Below, one piece after another: positions 41,961-50,899 of a stretch of DNA of 64,000 nucleotides (position 1 is the first letter of the stretch; each line of letters begins with the position of its first letter). The stretch lies in NCBI GenBank assembly GCA_036677145.1, contig JAKFFF010000050.1:1-64000 (forward strand), given 5' to 3'. The stretch is from CADEED01 sp036677145. GTDB lineage: Bacteria > Pseudomonadota > Gammaproteobacteria > Steroidobacterales > Steroidobacteraceae. The notes under the pieces are model-generated. The model worked only from the letters and a program-made list of their open reading frames with translations, was not told the origin of the DNA and did no database searches. Made by a program: the position numbers and the translations under genes.

Positions 41961-42881
41961 GTGAACCAGAGCGTGCCGAACAGCCCAAATCCTGCTGGCA
42001 ATGCGGCCGGTCCTCCTGAGAAGCCCTCGCTCTGGGTCCGCGCGCTGTCGCGGATTCCGCTCTTCCTCTGGTACCCGTTCGCGCGGCTGATGGCCTTTTG
42101 CGCCTGGCGCGTATTCCCGTATCGCCGTCACGTCATCGAGAAGAATCTGCGGGCCTCGTTCCCCGAATGGGACGAGGGCACCCGTGAAAAAGTGATCCGC
42201 GACTACTACCGCGGTTTCGCCGACATGCTGGTCGAACTCGTGCATTCACCGCGCATGACCGTGGCGGAGTTCGGGCGGCGCGTGAAGCTCGAGAATCCGC
42301 AGCTCGTGCGCGACGAGATTGCGAAGGGCAAACCGGTGCTGCTGCTCGCCGGTCACCAGTGCAACTGGGAGTGGCTGCTGCTCGGCCTGTCGGCGCAGCT
42401 CGGCGTGCCGGTCGACGCCGCCTACAAACCACTGGTCGACAGCTGGGCGGAACGCGAGATGTTGCGGCTGCGCAGCCGGCTCGGCGCGCGCCTCATCCCC
42501 GGGGACGAGTTGTTAGGCGACATCATCAAGCAGCGCGGCCGGCCGCGCGCCATCGCGATGCTGGCCGACCAGGAGCCGGTCACGAGCGAGCGCAAGCAGT
42601 GGCTCAGGTTCCTCAATCGCGATACCGCGTTTTTCCTCGGCCCGGAGGAGATCGCCCGCACGGCGCGTTACGCGGCGCTGTTCGTGAAATTGCGGCGCGT
42701 CGCGCGTGGCCGCTACGCGGTCGAGTTCGTACCGCTCGCGGCGGCGGGCGAACAAATGCCCGCCGGCGAATTCACCGCGCGTTATGCCCGGATGGTCGAG
42801 GAGCAGATTCGCACCGCACCGGCCGACTGGCCGTGGTCGCACAAGCGCTGGAAGCTCAAGAAGCCCCTGTATTCGAACTGA
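41961..42881 (+). CDS. LpxL/HtrB-family lipid A acyltransferase
   Basis: A 306-residue inner-membrane acyltransferase that adds a secondary acyl chain to Kdo2-lipid A or a related lipid. The catalytic H-x4-E motif is HQCNWEW near residue 130; other family blocks are PYRRHVIEKNLRASFPE and ADQEP with the later R-T-A-RYAA stretch. A hydrophobic anchor lies at about 28-50. GTG at 41961 is the first start after the tRNA terminator. Whether it is LpxL or LpxM type cannot be told. It stands alone, with tandem hairpins after its stop. Confidence 0.9.
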   Translation: MNQSVPNSPNPAGNAAGPPEKPSLWVRALSRIPLFLWYPFARLMAFCAWRVFPYRRHVIEKNLRASFPEWDEGTREKVIRDYYRGFADMLVELVHSPRMTVAEFGRRVKLENPQLVRDEIAKGKPVLLLAGHQCNWEWLLLGLSAQLGVPVDAAYKPLVDSWAEREMLRLRSRLGARLIPGDELLGDIIKQRGRPRAIAMLADQEPVTSERKQWLRFLNRDTAFFLGPEEIARTARYAALFVKLRRVARGRYAVEFVPLAAAGEQMPAGEFTARYARMVEEQIRTAPADWPWSHKRWKLKKPLYSN

Positions 42882-42913
42882 CACGGCACCTGACTTGACC
42901 TAATGAGGTAGTT

Positions 42914-42955
42914 GGGTCCGGCCGTCGCCCGGACCCTACGTCGCGCTATCGCGAC
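42914..42955 (+). terminator. tandem hairpins after the lipid A acyltransferase gene
   Basis: GGGTCCGG (42914-42921) pairs with CCGGACCC (42929-42936), followed at once by GTCGCG/CGCGAC (42940-42955). No T-tract is present. Confidence 0.45.
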
Positions 42956-42995
42956 GGCGGTGTGGCCGCCGTGGTCCCCTAATCTGGTGCCACGT

Positions 42996-44333
42996 ATGAC
43001 ACACACGACGACACCTCATGAAAACGCTTCGTTGCTCGCGCCGCTGGCGCGCGGCCTCATGCGCCGCAATCCCGGCATTCTCTCCCTGTCGATCCACGAC
43101 GCGCGCGGCCACGCGCTCTGGTCGAGCGGGGATTTTCTGCTCGCGGAGGATCACGCGCTGATCGCGGAAGTCGTCGAAGATCCGCACGACGTGCGCGGGC
43201 TCACCTGCGGCCTGTGGTGGGAGAGCGCGGATACGGCTCGCGCACGTTGTGCCCTCGCGGTGTACGAGGGCATGCAATTCCGCGGAGTTGCGCTCGTGGT
43301 GTTCTCGGGTCTCACCACCGGAGAAAGCGAGCGTGGCGAACGCGTCACGGAGCTCGCGCCCGTGCTGCCGGTGCTCGCCAAGGCCATTCACCAGATGAAG
43401 CCTGAAATCAACGATCCGGAAGCGCCGCAGGCCACGTCGGACACGACCATCATCGCCGCGCTGCGTTTCGAGAATTATGCCGCCCACGATGAATTCGTGG
43501 CTGATCTCGCGGCCGTCGAGCGCGAAGAAAAACTGCTGACGCTGATCGACACGGCGCTGCGCGAGGACGAATTCGCGCTGCACCTGCAGCCCATCGTGAG
43601 CCTGCGCGAGGATGCGTCCTGCGTGGAAAATCCGTTGATCGTCGAAGTGCTCATTCGTCTGCCGACGCCGGAAGGTGTGTTGTCTTCGCACGAATTCCTC
43701 GAGACGGCCGAACGCAACGGACGCATGCCGGCGATCGACCGCTGGGTCATCCGCGCGCTGCTGGTGTGGATGCAACGCAATCGCGATCGTTGGGAAGATT
43801 CGCGCGCCGTGTTCTCGGTGAACCTGTCCGGCAAGTCGGTGGTTCGCCCCGACTTCCGCAACTACATCGAGAATTGCCTGGATAAATCCGGCCTGCCGCT
43901 CACGGCGCTGCGTTTCGAAGTGTCTGAGCTCGACATGGGACTGGCCCCGCAGGAATTCGCCGCGCTGGCGAAATCGCTCGCGGAGCGCGGTTGCGAGGTC
44001 TCGGTGGACAACGCCGGCACGGGCACCGGCCGCTTCGATTTCCTGCGCGAAGTGAACGCCGACATCCTGAAGATCGATGGCTCGCTGGTGGAGGGCGCCG
44101 CGGACGACATCGTGTCGCGCGCGCTCATCAACGGGATGGTGCACATGGCCGATACGCTCGGCATGCGCACGGTGGCGAGCCAGGTGGATTCCACCGGCAA
44201 GCTGCGCGCGGTCACGCAACTCGGCGTCGACTATGCGCAGGGTTACAGCCTGCATCACCCCGAGCCGATCGATAATTTCCAGTTCGTCGACTGCGGAGTG
44301 CAGCGCCCGGTCGCGAACGACGCGCGTATCTGA
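42996..44333 (+). CDS. degenerate EAL-domain protein
   Basis: A 445-residue protein. Residues 1-190 form an unrecognised sensor-like domain. An EAL fold occupies about 195-435, but the catalytic set is damaged: EAL reads EVL, DDFGTG reads DNAGTG (second metal-binding Asp lost), and the AEGVE-type loop reads ASQVDS. The Asn of NLSG and the Lys of LKIDG remain. It therefore probably binds cyclic di-GMP or a partner protein rather than hydrolysing c-di-GMP. ATG at 42996 is used; an in-frame ATG at 42912 lies in the terminator hairpins. It converges with the LysR gene. Confidence 0.88.
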   Translation: MTHTTTPHENASLLAPLARGLMRRNPGILSLSIHDARGHALWSSGDFLLAEDHALIAEVVEDPHDVRGLTCGLWWESADTARARCALAVYEGMQFRGVALVVFSGLTTGESERGERVTELAPVLPVLAKAIHQMKPEINDPEAPQATSDTTIIAALRFENYAAHDEFVADLAAVEREEKLLTLIDTALREDEFALHLQPIVSLREDASCVENPLIVEVLIRLPTPEGVLSSHEFLETAERNGRMPAIDRWVIRALLVWMQRNRDRWEDSRAVFSVNLSGKSVVRPDFRNYIENCLDKSGLPLTALRFEVSELDMGLAPQEFAALAKSLAERGCEVSVDNAGTGTGRFDFLREVNADILKIDGSLVEGAADDIVSRALINGMVHMADTLGMRTVASQVDSTGKLRAVTQLGVDYAQGYSLHHPEPIDNFQFVDCGVQRPVANDARI

Positions 44334-44334
44334 A

Positions 44335-45261
44335 TCAGCGCGCGGGCGTGTTACGCGCGAGGCCCGCCTGGTACTTGCGCATGAGATCCGCCGCGAACTC
44401 GGCGAACACGCGCACCTTCGCGAGGTGCTGTGTCGCGCGCGGATACACCACCGACATCGAAGGTCCTTCGCACGAGTAGTCGTGCAGTAGTTCGACCAGG
44501 CGGCCTTCGGCGAGGTAACCGCCGACCAGCAGGTCCAGGTGCTGGACGATTCCCTGGCCTTCCAGCGCCGACATCAGCAGCGCCTCGGTCGTGTTGAACG
44601 ACAGCGCCATCGGCAGCCGCAATGCGCGTGTGGACGTGCCTTGCCGGAATTGCCAGTCGCTGGGGCGCGAGGACTGAGGCCGCAGATGCCCGATGAGCCG
44701 GTGCTTGCGCAAGTCCTCGGGCGTGCGCGGCACGCCGGCGCGCGCCACGTATTTCGGTGAAGCGCAGGTGAGCACGCGGGAAGCCGACACCCGTTTCGCT
44801 ATGAGATCGGGCGCGGTCACCTTGCCGACCCGCACCGCGACGTCGACGCCTTCCGCGACGATGTCCACGACGTGATCGTTGAAGCGCACCTCGAGCGAGA
44901 TCTCGGGATAACGCTGCGTGAACTGCGGGATCGCGGGCATCAGCAGGTATCGGCCGAAAGGGACGGGCACGTCGACCCGCAGGCGGCCCTGCGGGCGGTC
45001 CCGCGCCATGCGCAGTTCATCGTCGGCGGCGTCGAGCTCCGCGAGGATGCGCTTGCAGTGATCCAGATATATCGCGCCCTGCGGCGACACCGACACTTTG
45101 CGCGTGGTGCGATGGAGCAGGCGCGTGCCGAGGTGTTTTTCGAGCTGCGCCACGTAGCTCGATGCCATGGCGCGGGAAAGATCCAGCGTCAGCGCGGCCC
45201 GGGCGAAGGAGCCGAGTTCGGCGACCCGTGTGAATACCCGCATTCCCTGGAGTTGATCCAT
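44335..45261 (-). CDS. LysR-family transcriptional regulator
   Basis: A 308-residue regulator. The N-terminal helix-turn-helix (MRVFTRVAELGSFARAALTLDLSRAMASSYVAQLEKHLGTRLLHRTTR) is of the DsdC/CrgA-like LysR group, followed by the periplasmic-binding-like effector domain from about residue 92. ATG at 45261 gives the normal LysR start. Only one base separates its stop from that of the EAL gene. The divergent neighbour is a small exported peptide gene, which may be a target; usual LysR targets are divergent genes. Confidence 0.92.
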   Translation of the reverse strand: MDQLQGMRVFTRVAELGSFARAALTLDLSRAMASSYVAQLEKHLGTRLLHRTTRKVSVSPQGAIYLDHCKRILAELDAADDELRMARDRPQGRLRVDVPVPFGRYLLMPAIPQFTQRYPEISLEVRFNDHVVDIVAEGVDVAVRVGKVTAPDLIAKRVSASRVLTCASPKYVARAGVPRTPEDLRKHRLIGHLRPQSSRPSDWQFRQGTSTRALRLPMALSFNTTEALLMSALEGQGIVQHLDLLVGGYLAEGRLVELLHDYSCEGPSMSVVYPRATQHLAKVRVFAEFAADLMRKYQAGLARNTPAR

Positions 45262-45455
45262 GGCGCCGGATTGTAAAGCACCAGCGGACAATGAATTTGG
45301 TTTTGTGTGGTTTTTCCAGGCCAATGACGAGAGTAGGGTTCAGCCTCAGTCCACCTACGGGTTTGCGATAGGAAAACTAATCCGCAGGTCAGTTACCCGG
45401 AACGCTCCGCAGCCCAGCCGCTGTCAGGATGCAATCCAACGAAACGAGGTTTGCC

Positions 45456-45647
45456 ATGTTCGCCTTCGACAGATCCGCATTTGCAGTACTCGCGCCATTG
45501 GCGCTGCTGGCGCTCGCGGCGGCCGCTTCGAACTACACGTCCGAGCCGCGGCCGGAACAGGCCAGTGAGCGGCCGGAGCGGCTTCGTGATGCGCAGCAGC
45601 AGGAATCGATGGTCGCGCGCAACCACGCCGCGCCCACCCGCCACTGA
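45456..45647 (+). CDS. small exported protein
   Basis: A 63-residue open frame with a strong signal peptide (MFAFDRSAFAVLAPLALLAL to about residue 25) and a short polar tail rich in Glu, Arg, Gln and Pro, with no Cys. A CGAGG site precedes ATG 45456. Its GC-rich third codon positions and export signal favour a real gene, but I know no family. It lies between the divergent LysR gene and the converging acyl-AMP ligase gene. Confidence 0.5.
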   Translation: MFAFDRSAFAVLAPLALLALAAAASNYTSEPRPEQASERPERLRDAQQQESMVARNHAAPTRH

Positions 45648-45666
45648 CGCGCGGGTAGTTGGTTCC

Positions 45667-47643
45667 TCAGACGATTGCGGCCAGCTTGCCTTCGAGGTGG
45701 CGTGACAGTTCGGCGATGGTCGGGAAATCGAACAGCTCGGTGAGATCCACGAGCCCCGGATAAACCTGGTCGATCTTTTCGTGGATTTCGATGAGTTTGA
45801 GCGAGCTCGCGCCGATCTCGAACAGGTTGTCGTTCACATCGATGTTGCGTTCCAGCGCGGCGTCGCAGATGTCCTTGATCTGGCGTTCGATGTCGGTGCT
45901 CGTCGCCTTCGCGCCGCCCGCCGCCTTGAGTTGCGCGCGCAGGCTCGCCAGCTCGCCGAGTTCCGCGGCGTACGCGCCGTTGACGTAGTCCTCTTCGAGC
46001 AGGTGGCGCTGGATCTTGCCGCTGGTGGTTTTCGGAATGCGTTTCACCGGCACGACGTGCGCGACCTCGAGACCGGTGTGTTCGTTGACCAGGCGCGTGA
46101 CCTGCGCGGCGATGGGCAGGAACTCTTTCATGTCCATGCGATGCAGCACGAAGATGATCAGCTCGTCGGTGCTGCCGTGTTTCGCACGCACACCCGCGGC
46201 CACGACCTTGCCGAGCTCGAGACCGTCGGCGCGCTGCGCGATGCTCTCGATGTCGTGTGGGTAGTAGTTCTGGCCGTTGACGAAGATGATTTCCTTCGCC
46301 CGCCCGGTGATGTAGAGCTTGCCGTCCTTCAGCATTCCGAGGTCGCCGGTGCGCAACCAGCCGTCGCTCGTGAAGCCCGCGGCATTCGCGGCGGGATTTT
46401 CGTAGTAGCCCTTCGTGACATTGTCGCCAGCGATCAGGATGTGGCCGATGTGGTTTTCGGGCAGTTCCTTGTCCGCGTCGTCCGCGATGCGCACCTTGCT
46501 GTACGGGATGGGCTGGCCGCAGGCCATCAGCAGCAGGGCGTCGGCGTGGTCCGGTGAGAGCGCCTTCGGTTGCGTGCCGACATTGAGCTCGTGACGGTCG
46601 ACCGAAACGTGTTCATACATCTGTCCCGGCGGTTGGGGAAAGCTCACCACGAGCGTTGCCTCGGCGAGGCCGTACACCGGATACATCGCGGTGCGCTGCA
46701 GTTTCGCGGGCGCGAGCCGCGTCATGAACTCGTCCGCCAGTTCCACCGAGATCGGCTCGGCGCCGTTGTAGATGAGCCGCAGCGTCGAGAGATCCAGATC
46801 GCCGAGGTCGCGATCGCCGAGCACCTTGAGGTAATGCCGGAACCCGAAATTCGGCGAGCTCGTGACCGTCACGCCCTTGCGCGCGGCGAACGTCATCCAC
46901 AACAGCGGGCGGCGAATGAACAGCTCCGTCGGCATCACGTTGAGCTGCATGCGATGCGCGAACATCATGATGTGCATGCCGATGAGGCCCATGTCGTGGG
47001 TCAGCGGCATCCAGGTCAGGTTGGTGTCCCCTTCATTCCACAACGAAGCCTCACCCGCGCCGCGCGCATTGGTCAGGATATTGTGGTGCGTGAGGACGAT
47101 GCCCTTGGGTTCACTCGTCGAACCGGATGAAAACTGGATGAACGCGGTGTCCCCGGGCTTCACGTCGTGCACCCGGCCGGCTTTTGAAATGTCGTCCACC
47201 TGTTCGGCGAAGAACGAACGCGCGGCGAGGGCATCGAACGTCGCCTGTTCGCCGGCGGGACCTGCGAACGTGCCGATGCGGTCCAGCGTCTTCTTGTCCG
47301 TGTAGATGAACGGCGCGCCGAGTTTCTTCGCGATGCGCAGCAACTTGTGTTTGTGCTCGTCGCTGATGCCGAGCGCCACCGGCACCGGCACGATGCCGCC
47401 GAGCATGCCCGCCCAGAACGCGTCGAGGAACTGCTCGTTGTTGGCGAGGTAGATGATGAGTTTGTCGCCCGGCTTCGCGCCAAGCTTCTGCAGGTGGAAC
47501 AGGATGCCGAGCGCACGTTCGTACAGCTCCGCGTAGCTCACGACCCGCTCGCTGCTCTCGGATTCCAGATAACTGACGGTGCGCTTCACACCGCGGTTCA
47601 TCGTGATCAGTTCGGCCAGGGTCTGGGCATTGGACATCGTCAT
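45667..47643 (-). CDS. fatty acyl-AMP ligase with C-terminal acyl carrier domain
   Basis: A 658-residue FAAL-type adenylating enzyme. It activates a fatty acid as acyl-AMP and hands it to a phosphopantetheine arm instead of CoA. The AMP-binding P-loop is SSGSTSEPKG near residue 172; YNGAEPIS, GLAEATLVVS, GDLGML and GRAKEIIF follow. Residues about 580-658 are a carrier domain; the phosphopantetheine serine is Ser614 in GASSLKL, where the usual Asp before the Ser is itself Ser. The start overlaps the stop of the upstream P450 gene by four bases, so acyl activation and oxidation are coupled. Confidence 0.93.
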   Translation of the reverse strand: MTMSNAQTLAELITMNRGVKRTVSYLESESSERVVSYAELYERALGILFHLQKLGAKPGDKLIIYLANNEQFLDAFWAGMLGGIVPVPVALGISDEHKHKLLRIAKKLGAPFIYTDKKTLDRIGTFAGPAGEQATFDALAARSFFAEQVDDISKAGRVHDVKPGDTAFIQFSSGSTSEPKGIVLTHHNILTNARGAGEASLWNEGDTNLTWMPLTHDMGLIGMHIMMFAHRMQLNVMPTELFIRRPLLWMTFAARKGVTVTSSPNFGFRHYLKVLGDRDLGDLDLSTLRLIYNGAEPISVELADEFMTRLAPAKLQRTAMYPVYGLAEATLVVSFPQPPGQMYEHVSVDRHELNVGTQPKALSPDHADALLLMACGQPIPYSKVRIADDADKELPENHIGHILIAGDNVTKGYYENPAANAAGFTSDGWLRTGDLGMLKDGKLYITGRAKEIIFVNGQNYYPHDIESIAQRADGLELGKVVAAGVRAKHGSTDELIIFVLHRMDMKEFLPIAAQVTRLVNEHTGLEVAHVVPVKRIPKTTSGKIQRHLLEEDYVNGAYAAELGELASLRAQLKAAGGAKATSTDIERQIKDICDAALERNIDVNDNLFEIGASSLKLIEIHEKIDQVYPGLVDLTELFDFPTIAELSRHLEGKLAAIV

Positions 47644-48965
47644 GCGCGGCGTTCCAGTTTCATCATGAGCGGGTGTTTCGTGCGCAGGTTGATGTGCGCT
47701 TCGAGTTCGAGCGGGCGGTCGGGCACGTAGCGCAACCGGTACCGCCGGGCCACCTTATATAAATGCATGTACATTTCATATAAGGCGAGGGTCTCGCCGA
47801 TGCAGTGCCGCGGCCCCGCGGCAAACGGCATGTAGGCAAAACGCGGACGTTCGCTTTCGTGCTCGGGATCGAAGCGCTCGGGGCGGAAGGATTCGGGCTC
47901 GGTCCAGTAACGCGGATGCCGGTGCAGTAGATAGAGGCAGAGCAACACGTCGGTGCCGGGCGGCACTTCGTAACCCGCCAGGGTGTCGGCGGAAATGGTC
48001 CGGCGCGACAGCAACCAGCCCGGCGGATACATGCGCAGGGCCTCATCCACCACGTTTTTCGTGTACTCGAGCTGCTCCATCTCCGAGAGGCTCGGCTCGG
48101 GCTTCTCCGGCGTGGCATCGATCTCGGCGTGCAGCTTCGCCTCGGCCTGCGGATTCTGCGACAGCAGGTACCAGGTCCAGTTGAGTCCGCTGGCGGTGGT
48201 TTCATGACCAGCGACAATCAACGTCATGGCCTCATCGATCAGTTCCCGCTCGGACATCGGCGCGCCGGTTTCCTTGTCGCGCGCCTCGATGAGCATCTGC
48301 AGGAAATCGAAGTGTTCGGACTTGTCCGCCACGCGGCGTTTCGCCAGCGCGCCGACGAGTTTCGAGAGCTGACGGAATTTGTACGCGAACTTCAGATCGC
48401 GCGCCGGCTCCTTCGTCACGATGTCGAACGGGTTGCCGCCCATTTCCTCGCCGAGCCGCTCGAGGTCGGTGCCGAAGATCGACAGCAGCACGATCTCGAG
48501 GGTGAGCTCGCTCATGTCGTCGGTGACGTTGACGAGTTCGCCGCGCGCGGCCTGCGCTTCCCATTTCGCTATGAATCGTTCGTTGCAGGCGTCGATGAGT
48601 TTCGAGAACTGCGTGATCATCCGGCGATGGAACATCGGCTGCATCATGTAACGCTGCCGCTTCCACAAGTCTCCCTCGCTGGTCATGATCCCGTTGCCGA
48701 GCAGGATCTTGACCCGGTCCAGTCCCGATCCCTTGGTGTAGTTCTTGTGGTTCGCCACCAGGACGCGCTTGACGTCGTCGGGATGGTTGATGACCCACAT
48801 CTCGGCGCGGCGCGCCGGCGAGTAGAACCGGTAGATATCGCCGTGGCGCGCGAACAGCTCGGTCATGCGATGGATCGCATCGTCGTCGCCGCCGATGTCA
48901 AATTGCATGTCCGAAAGAGGGGGAAGTTGCGAGGCCGTGACCTCATCCTTGGGGTGCGCAGACAT
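47640..48965 (-). CDS. cytochrome P450
   Basis: A 441-residue soluble P450 of the bacterial CYP4/CYP102-like fatty acid class. The oxygen-activating I helix has AGHETT, the K helix ExxR is EALR, and the haem loop FAAGPRHCIG places the axial ligand at Cys388. No membrane anchor is visible. The gene is first in an operon with the FAAL-carrier protein (ATGA-type overlap). I infer that it oxidises a fatty chain, perhaps while bound to that carrier domain. No ferredoxin or reductase gene is adjacent, so the redox partner must come from elsewhere. Confidence 0.95.
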   Translation of the reverse strand: MSAHPKDEVTASQLPPLSDMQFDIGGDDDAIHRMTELFARHGDIYRFYSPARRAEMWVINHPDDVKRVLVANHKNYTKGSGLDRVKILLGNGIMTSEGDLWKRQRYMMQPMFHRRMITQFSKLIDACNERFIAKWEAQAARGELVNVTDDMSELTLEIVLLSIFGTDLERLGEEMGGNPFDIVTKEPARDLKFAYKFRQLSKLVGALAKRRVADKSEHFDFLQMLIEARDKETGAPMSERELIDEAMTLIVAGHETTASGLNWTWYLLSQNPQAEAKLHAEIDATPEKPEPSLSEMEQLEYTKNVVDEALRMYPPGWLLSRRTISADTLAGYEVPPGTDVLLCLYLLHRHPRYWTEPESFRPERFDPEHESERPRFAYMPFAAGPRHCIGETLALYEMYMHLYKVARRYRLRYVPDRPLELEAHINLRTKHPLMMKLERRA

Positions 48966-48971
48966 GGGCGA

Positions 48972-48977
48972 ATTCTA
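48972..48977 (-). promoter_or_regulatory. -10 box directly before the P450 gene
   Basis: On the minus strand TAGAAT occupies 48972-48977, six bases before the P450 ATG (48965), with TCGCCC between. Transcription would then begin at the start codon itself. The -35 region (GTTAGG or TTAGGT) is weak. Confidence 0.45.
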
Positions 48978-49146
48978 CATGCCTTACGGCTTCACCTAAC
49001 GGGTCCCCCTTTCATTGCAGGGCGCGGCGGATTCACCGACAATCCGCGCCTCTTTTGCCGGCGCGCGCTGGATGCCAACCGATCCCCCCGACGCAGGCGG
49101 CCTGCGTAATACCTTGTACAAGAAGGAGACCCGATCGAAGCGTCGG

Positions 49147-49833
49147 ATGACTCCCTTGCGCCGGTTTGCCTGGCAAATCGTCGCGGCAGTGGGTGTCGGC
49201 CTCATAAAGATGTTCTGGAGCACGTGCCGGGTGGTGCGTGTCATCGGTGACGAACACACCGCACGGGCCCTGGAAACGGCTCCGTCGCTGATCCCCGTCT
49301 ACTGGCACCAGCACCAGCTTTTCTGCGCCAAGTACCTGCTCGAGCAGGTGCCGCGCGGCCTGAAGCTGGGGTTCCTCATCAGTCCGTCCGTGGACGGCGA
49401 CATCGGCGTGATGGTGGTGTCGCGGTTCAAGGGGCACGTGATCCGCGGTTCCTCCTCGCATACCGGCGCGCGCGCGTTGCGCGACTACTACGAAGCGTTG
49501 ACGAAGAGCGGGATCTCGCCCGCGATCACGCCCGACGGGCCCAAAGGTCCGCGCTTCGTGTTCAAGCCCGGCGCGATCCTGCTTTCGCAGATGTCGCAGC
49601 GGCCGATCCTGCCCATGGCGTATGCGGCCAGCCGCGCGACGCTGTTTCAATGGGACAAATTCGTGTTGCCGTGGCCGTTCTCGCGCATCGTCATCGCGGT
49701 TGGTGAGCCGCGCCAGGTGCCGCGCACGCTCAAGCCCGAGGCGCTCGCCGCACTCCAGACGGAACTCGCCGCCGACATGAAGAAACTGTTCGCCGTTGCG
49801 CGGGATGGATTGAAAACCAGGGAGGCGGCATGA
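49147..49833 (+). CDS. lysophospholipid acyltransferase family protein (DUF374)
   Basis: A 228-residue acyltransferase of the DUF374/LPLAT group. Family blocks are PVYWHQHQLF near residue 50, SPSVDGDIG, RGSSSHTGARAL and TPDGPKGPR. It should acylate a lysolipid or a lipid A-like acceptor at the inner membrane. ATG 49147 starts just before the membrane segment; an ATG at 49072 is possible. It is first of four overlapping plus-strand genes and divergent from the P450-FAAL operon, so FAAL-derived acyl chains are a possible donor; that is inference. Confidence 0.85.
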   Translation: MTPLRRFAWQIVAAVGVGLIKMFWSTCRVVRVIGDEHTARALETAPSLIPVYWHQHQLFCAKYLLEQVPRGLKLGFLISPSVDGDIGVMVVSRFKGHVIRGSSSHTGARALRDYYEALTKSGISPAITPDGPKGPRFVFKPGAILLSQMSQRPILPMAYAASRATLFQWDKFVLPWPFSRIVIAVGEPRQVPRTLKPEALAALQTELAADMKKLFAVARDGLKTREAA

Positions 49834-50555
49834 GCGTCGTGCTTTCGGTCGTCGTTCCGGTCTGCAACGAAGCGGAGAATGTCGAGCCGCTGGTGCGCGA
49901 GATCGATGCGGCGTTGCGCGGCATCGAATACGAAATGTTGTTCGTCGACGACGGCAGCACGGATGAGACCGCGGCGATCCTCAAGCGCCTGAAGACCGAA
50001 CTACCCGCGTTGCGCGTACTGCGGCATTCGTTCCGCAGCGGGCAAAGCGCGGCCGTGGCGAGCGGCGTGCGCGCGGCGCGTGCGCCCTGGATCGCCACGC
50101 TCGATGGCGATGGTCAGAACGACCCGGCGGACATCCCGAAGCTCATCGCGGCGCGCGAGGATTCCGCGAATCGCGGCGTGCAGCTCTTCATGGGCAATCG
50201 CAAGGCCAGCCGCAAGGACACGGCGTTCCGCAAACTCCAGTCGAGCATCGCCAATGGCGTGCGTTCCTCCCTGCTCGGGGACGGCACGCCGGACACGGGC
50301 TGCGGCATAAAGCTGTTTTCGCGGGAAGTGTTCATGGACGTGCCGCGTTTCGATCACATGCATCGCTTTCTGCCCGCGCTGTTCCAGCGGCAGGGCGCGC
50401 GAGTGATTTCGGTGCCGGTGAGTCACCGCGAACGCACGCGGGGAACGTCCAAGTACGGAATGCTCAACCGGCTGTGGGTGGGCATCGTCGACATCGGCGG
50501 CGTGATGTGGCTGCGCCGCCGCTACAAGCCCGGCCTGCTGGTGCGCGAAGACTGA
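49830..50555 (+). CDS. family 2 glycosyltransferase (polyprenyl-phosphate mannose/ArnC-like)
   Basis: A 241-residue GT-A enzyme of the dolichol-phosphate mannosyltransferase group. Motifs are SVVVPVCNEAEN, VDDGSTDET, and DGDGQNDP as the DXD metal site near residue 94. It lacks the C-terminal membrane helices that ArnC and GtrB carry. It should transfer a sugar from a nucleotide to undecaprenyl phosphate for use by the GT39 enzyme two genes downstream. It starts in the stop of the acyltransferase gene (ATGA). Confidence 0.9.
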   Translation: MSVVLSVVVPVCNEAENVEPLVREIDAALRGIEYEMLFVDDGSTDETAAILKRLKTELPALRVLRHSFRSGQSAAVASGVRAARAPWIATLDGDGQNDPADIPKLIAAREDSANRGVQLFMGNRKASRKDTAFRKLQSSIANGVRSSLLGDGTPDTGCGIKLFSREVFMDVPRFDHMHRFLPALFQRQGARVISVPVSHRERTRGTSKYGMLNRLWVGIVDIGGVMWLRRRYKPGLLVRED

Positions 50556-50575
50556 ATCAAGAAGAGGGGCGTCGC

Positions 50576-50899
50576 ATGATGAGTGGCGTGATTGGAAACT
50601 ACTTCGGCATCGTCGTGACCCCATGGAAACTCGTGGGCTTCCTCGGCGCACTGATGTTCGCGGGCCGCTGGGTGCTGCAGGCCTGGGCGACCAAACGCGC
50701 CGGCCGGCCATCGATCCCGCGCAGTTTCTGGATCATCAGCCTGCTCGGCAGCGCGATGGTCACGTCCTATTTCATCTGGGGAAAAAACGATTCGGTCGGC
50801 ATCCTGACCAACCTGCTGCCCGCGAGCGTCGCGTTCTACAACCTCGTGATGGACATCAAGTCGAAGCGCCCCGGATCGAACGCGAGTCCCAATGCCTGA
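50576..50899 (+). CDS. LAB_N (lipid A biosynthesis N-terminal) domain membrane protein
   Basis: A 107-residue protein with three hydrophobic segments, matching the LAB_N domain that is otherwise found at the N-terminus of some lipid-A-disaccharide synthases and as a stand-alone protein beside GT2/GT39 genes. Blocks WKLVGFLGALMFAGRWVLQAW and PRSFWIISLLGSAMV are typical. Function is not known. GAGGGG precedes ATG 50576. It overlaps the GT39 gene by eight bases. Confidence 0.85.
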   Translation: MMSGVIGNYFGIVVTPWKLVGFLGALMFAGRWVLQAWATKRAGRPSIPRSFWIISLLGSAMVTSYFIWGKNDSVGILTNLLPASVAFYNLVMDIKSKRPGSNASPNA

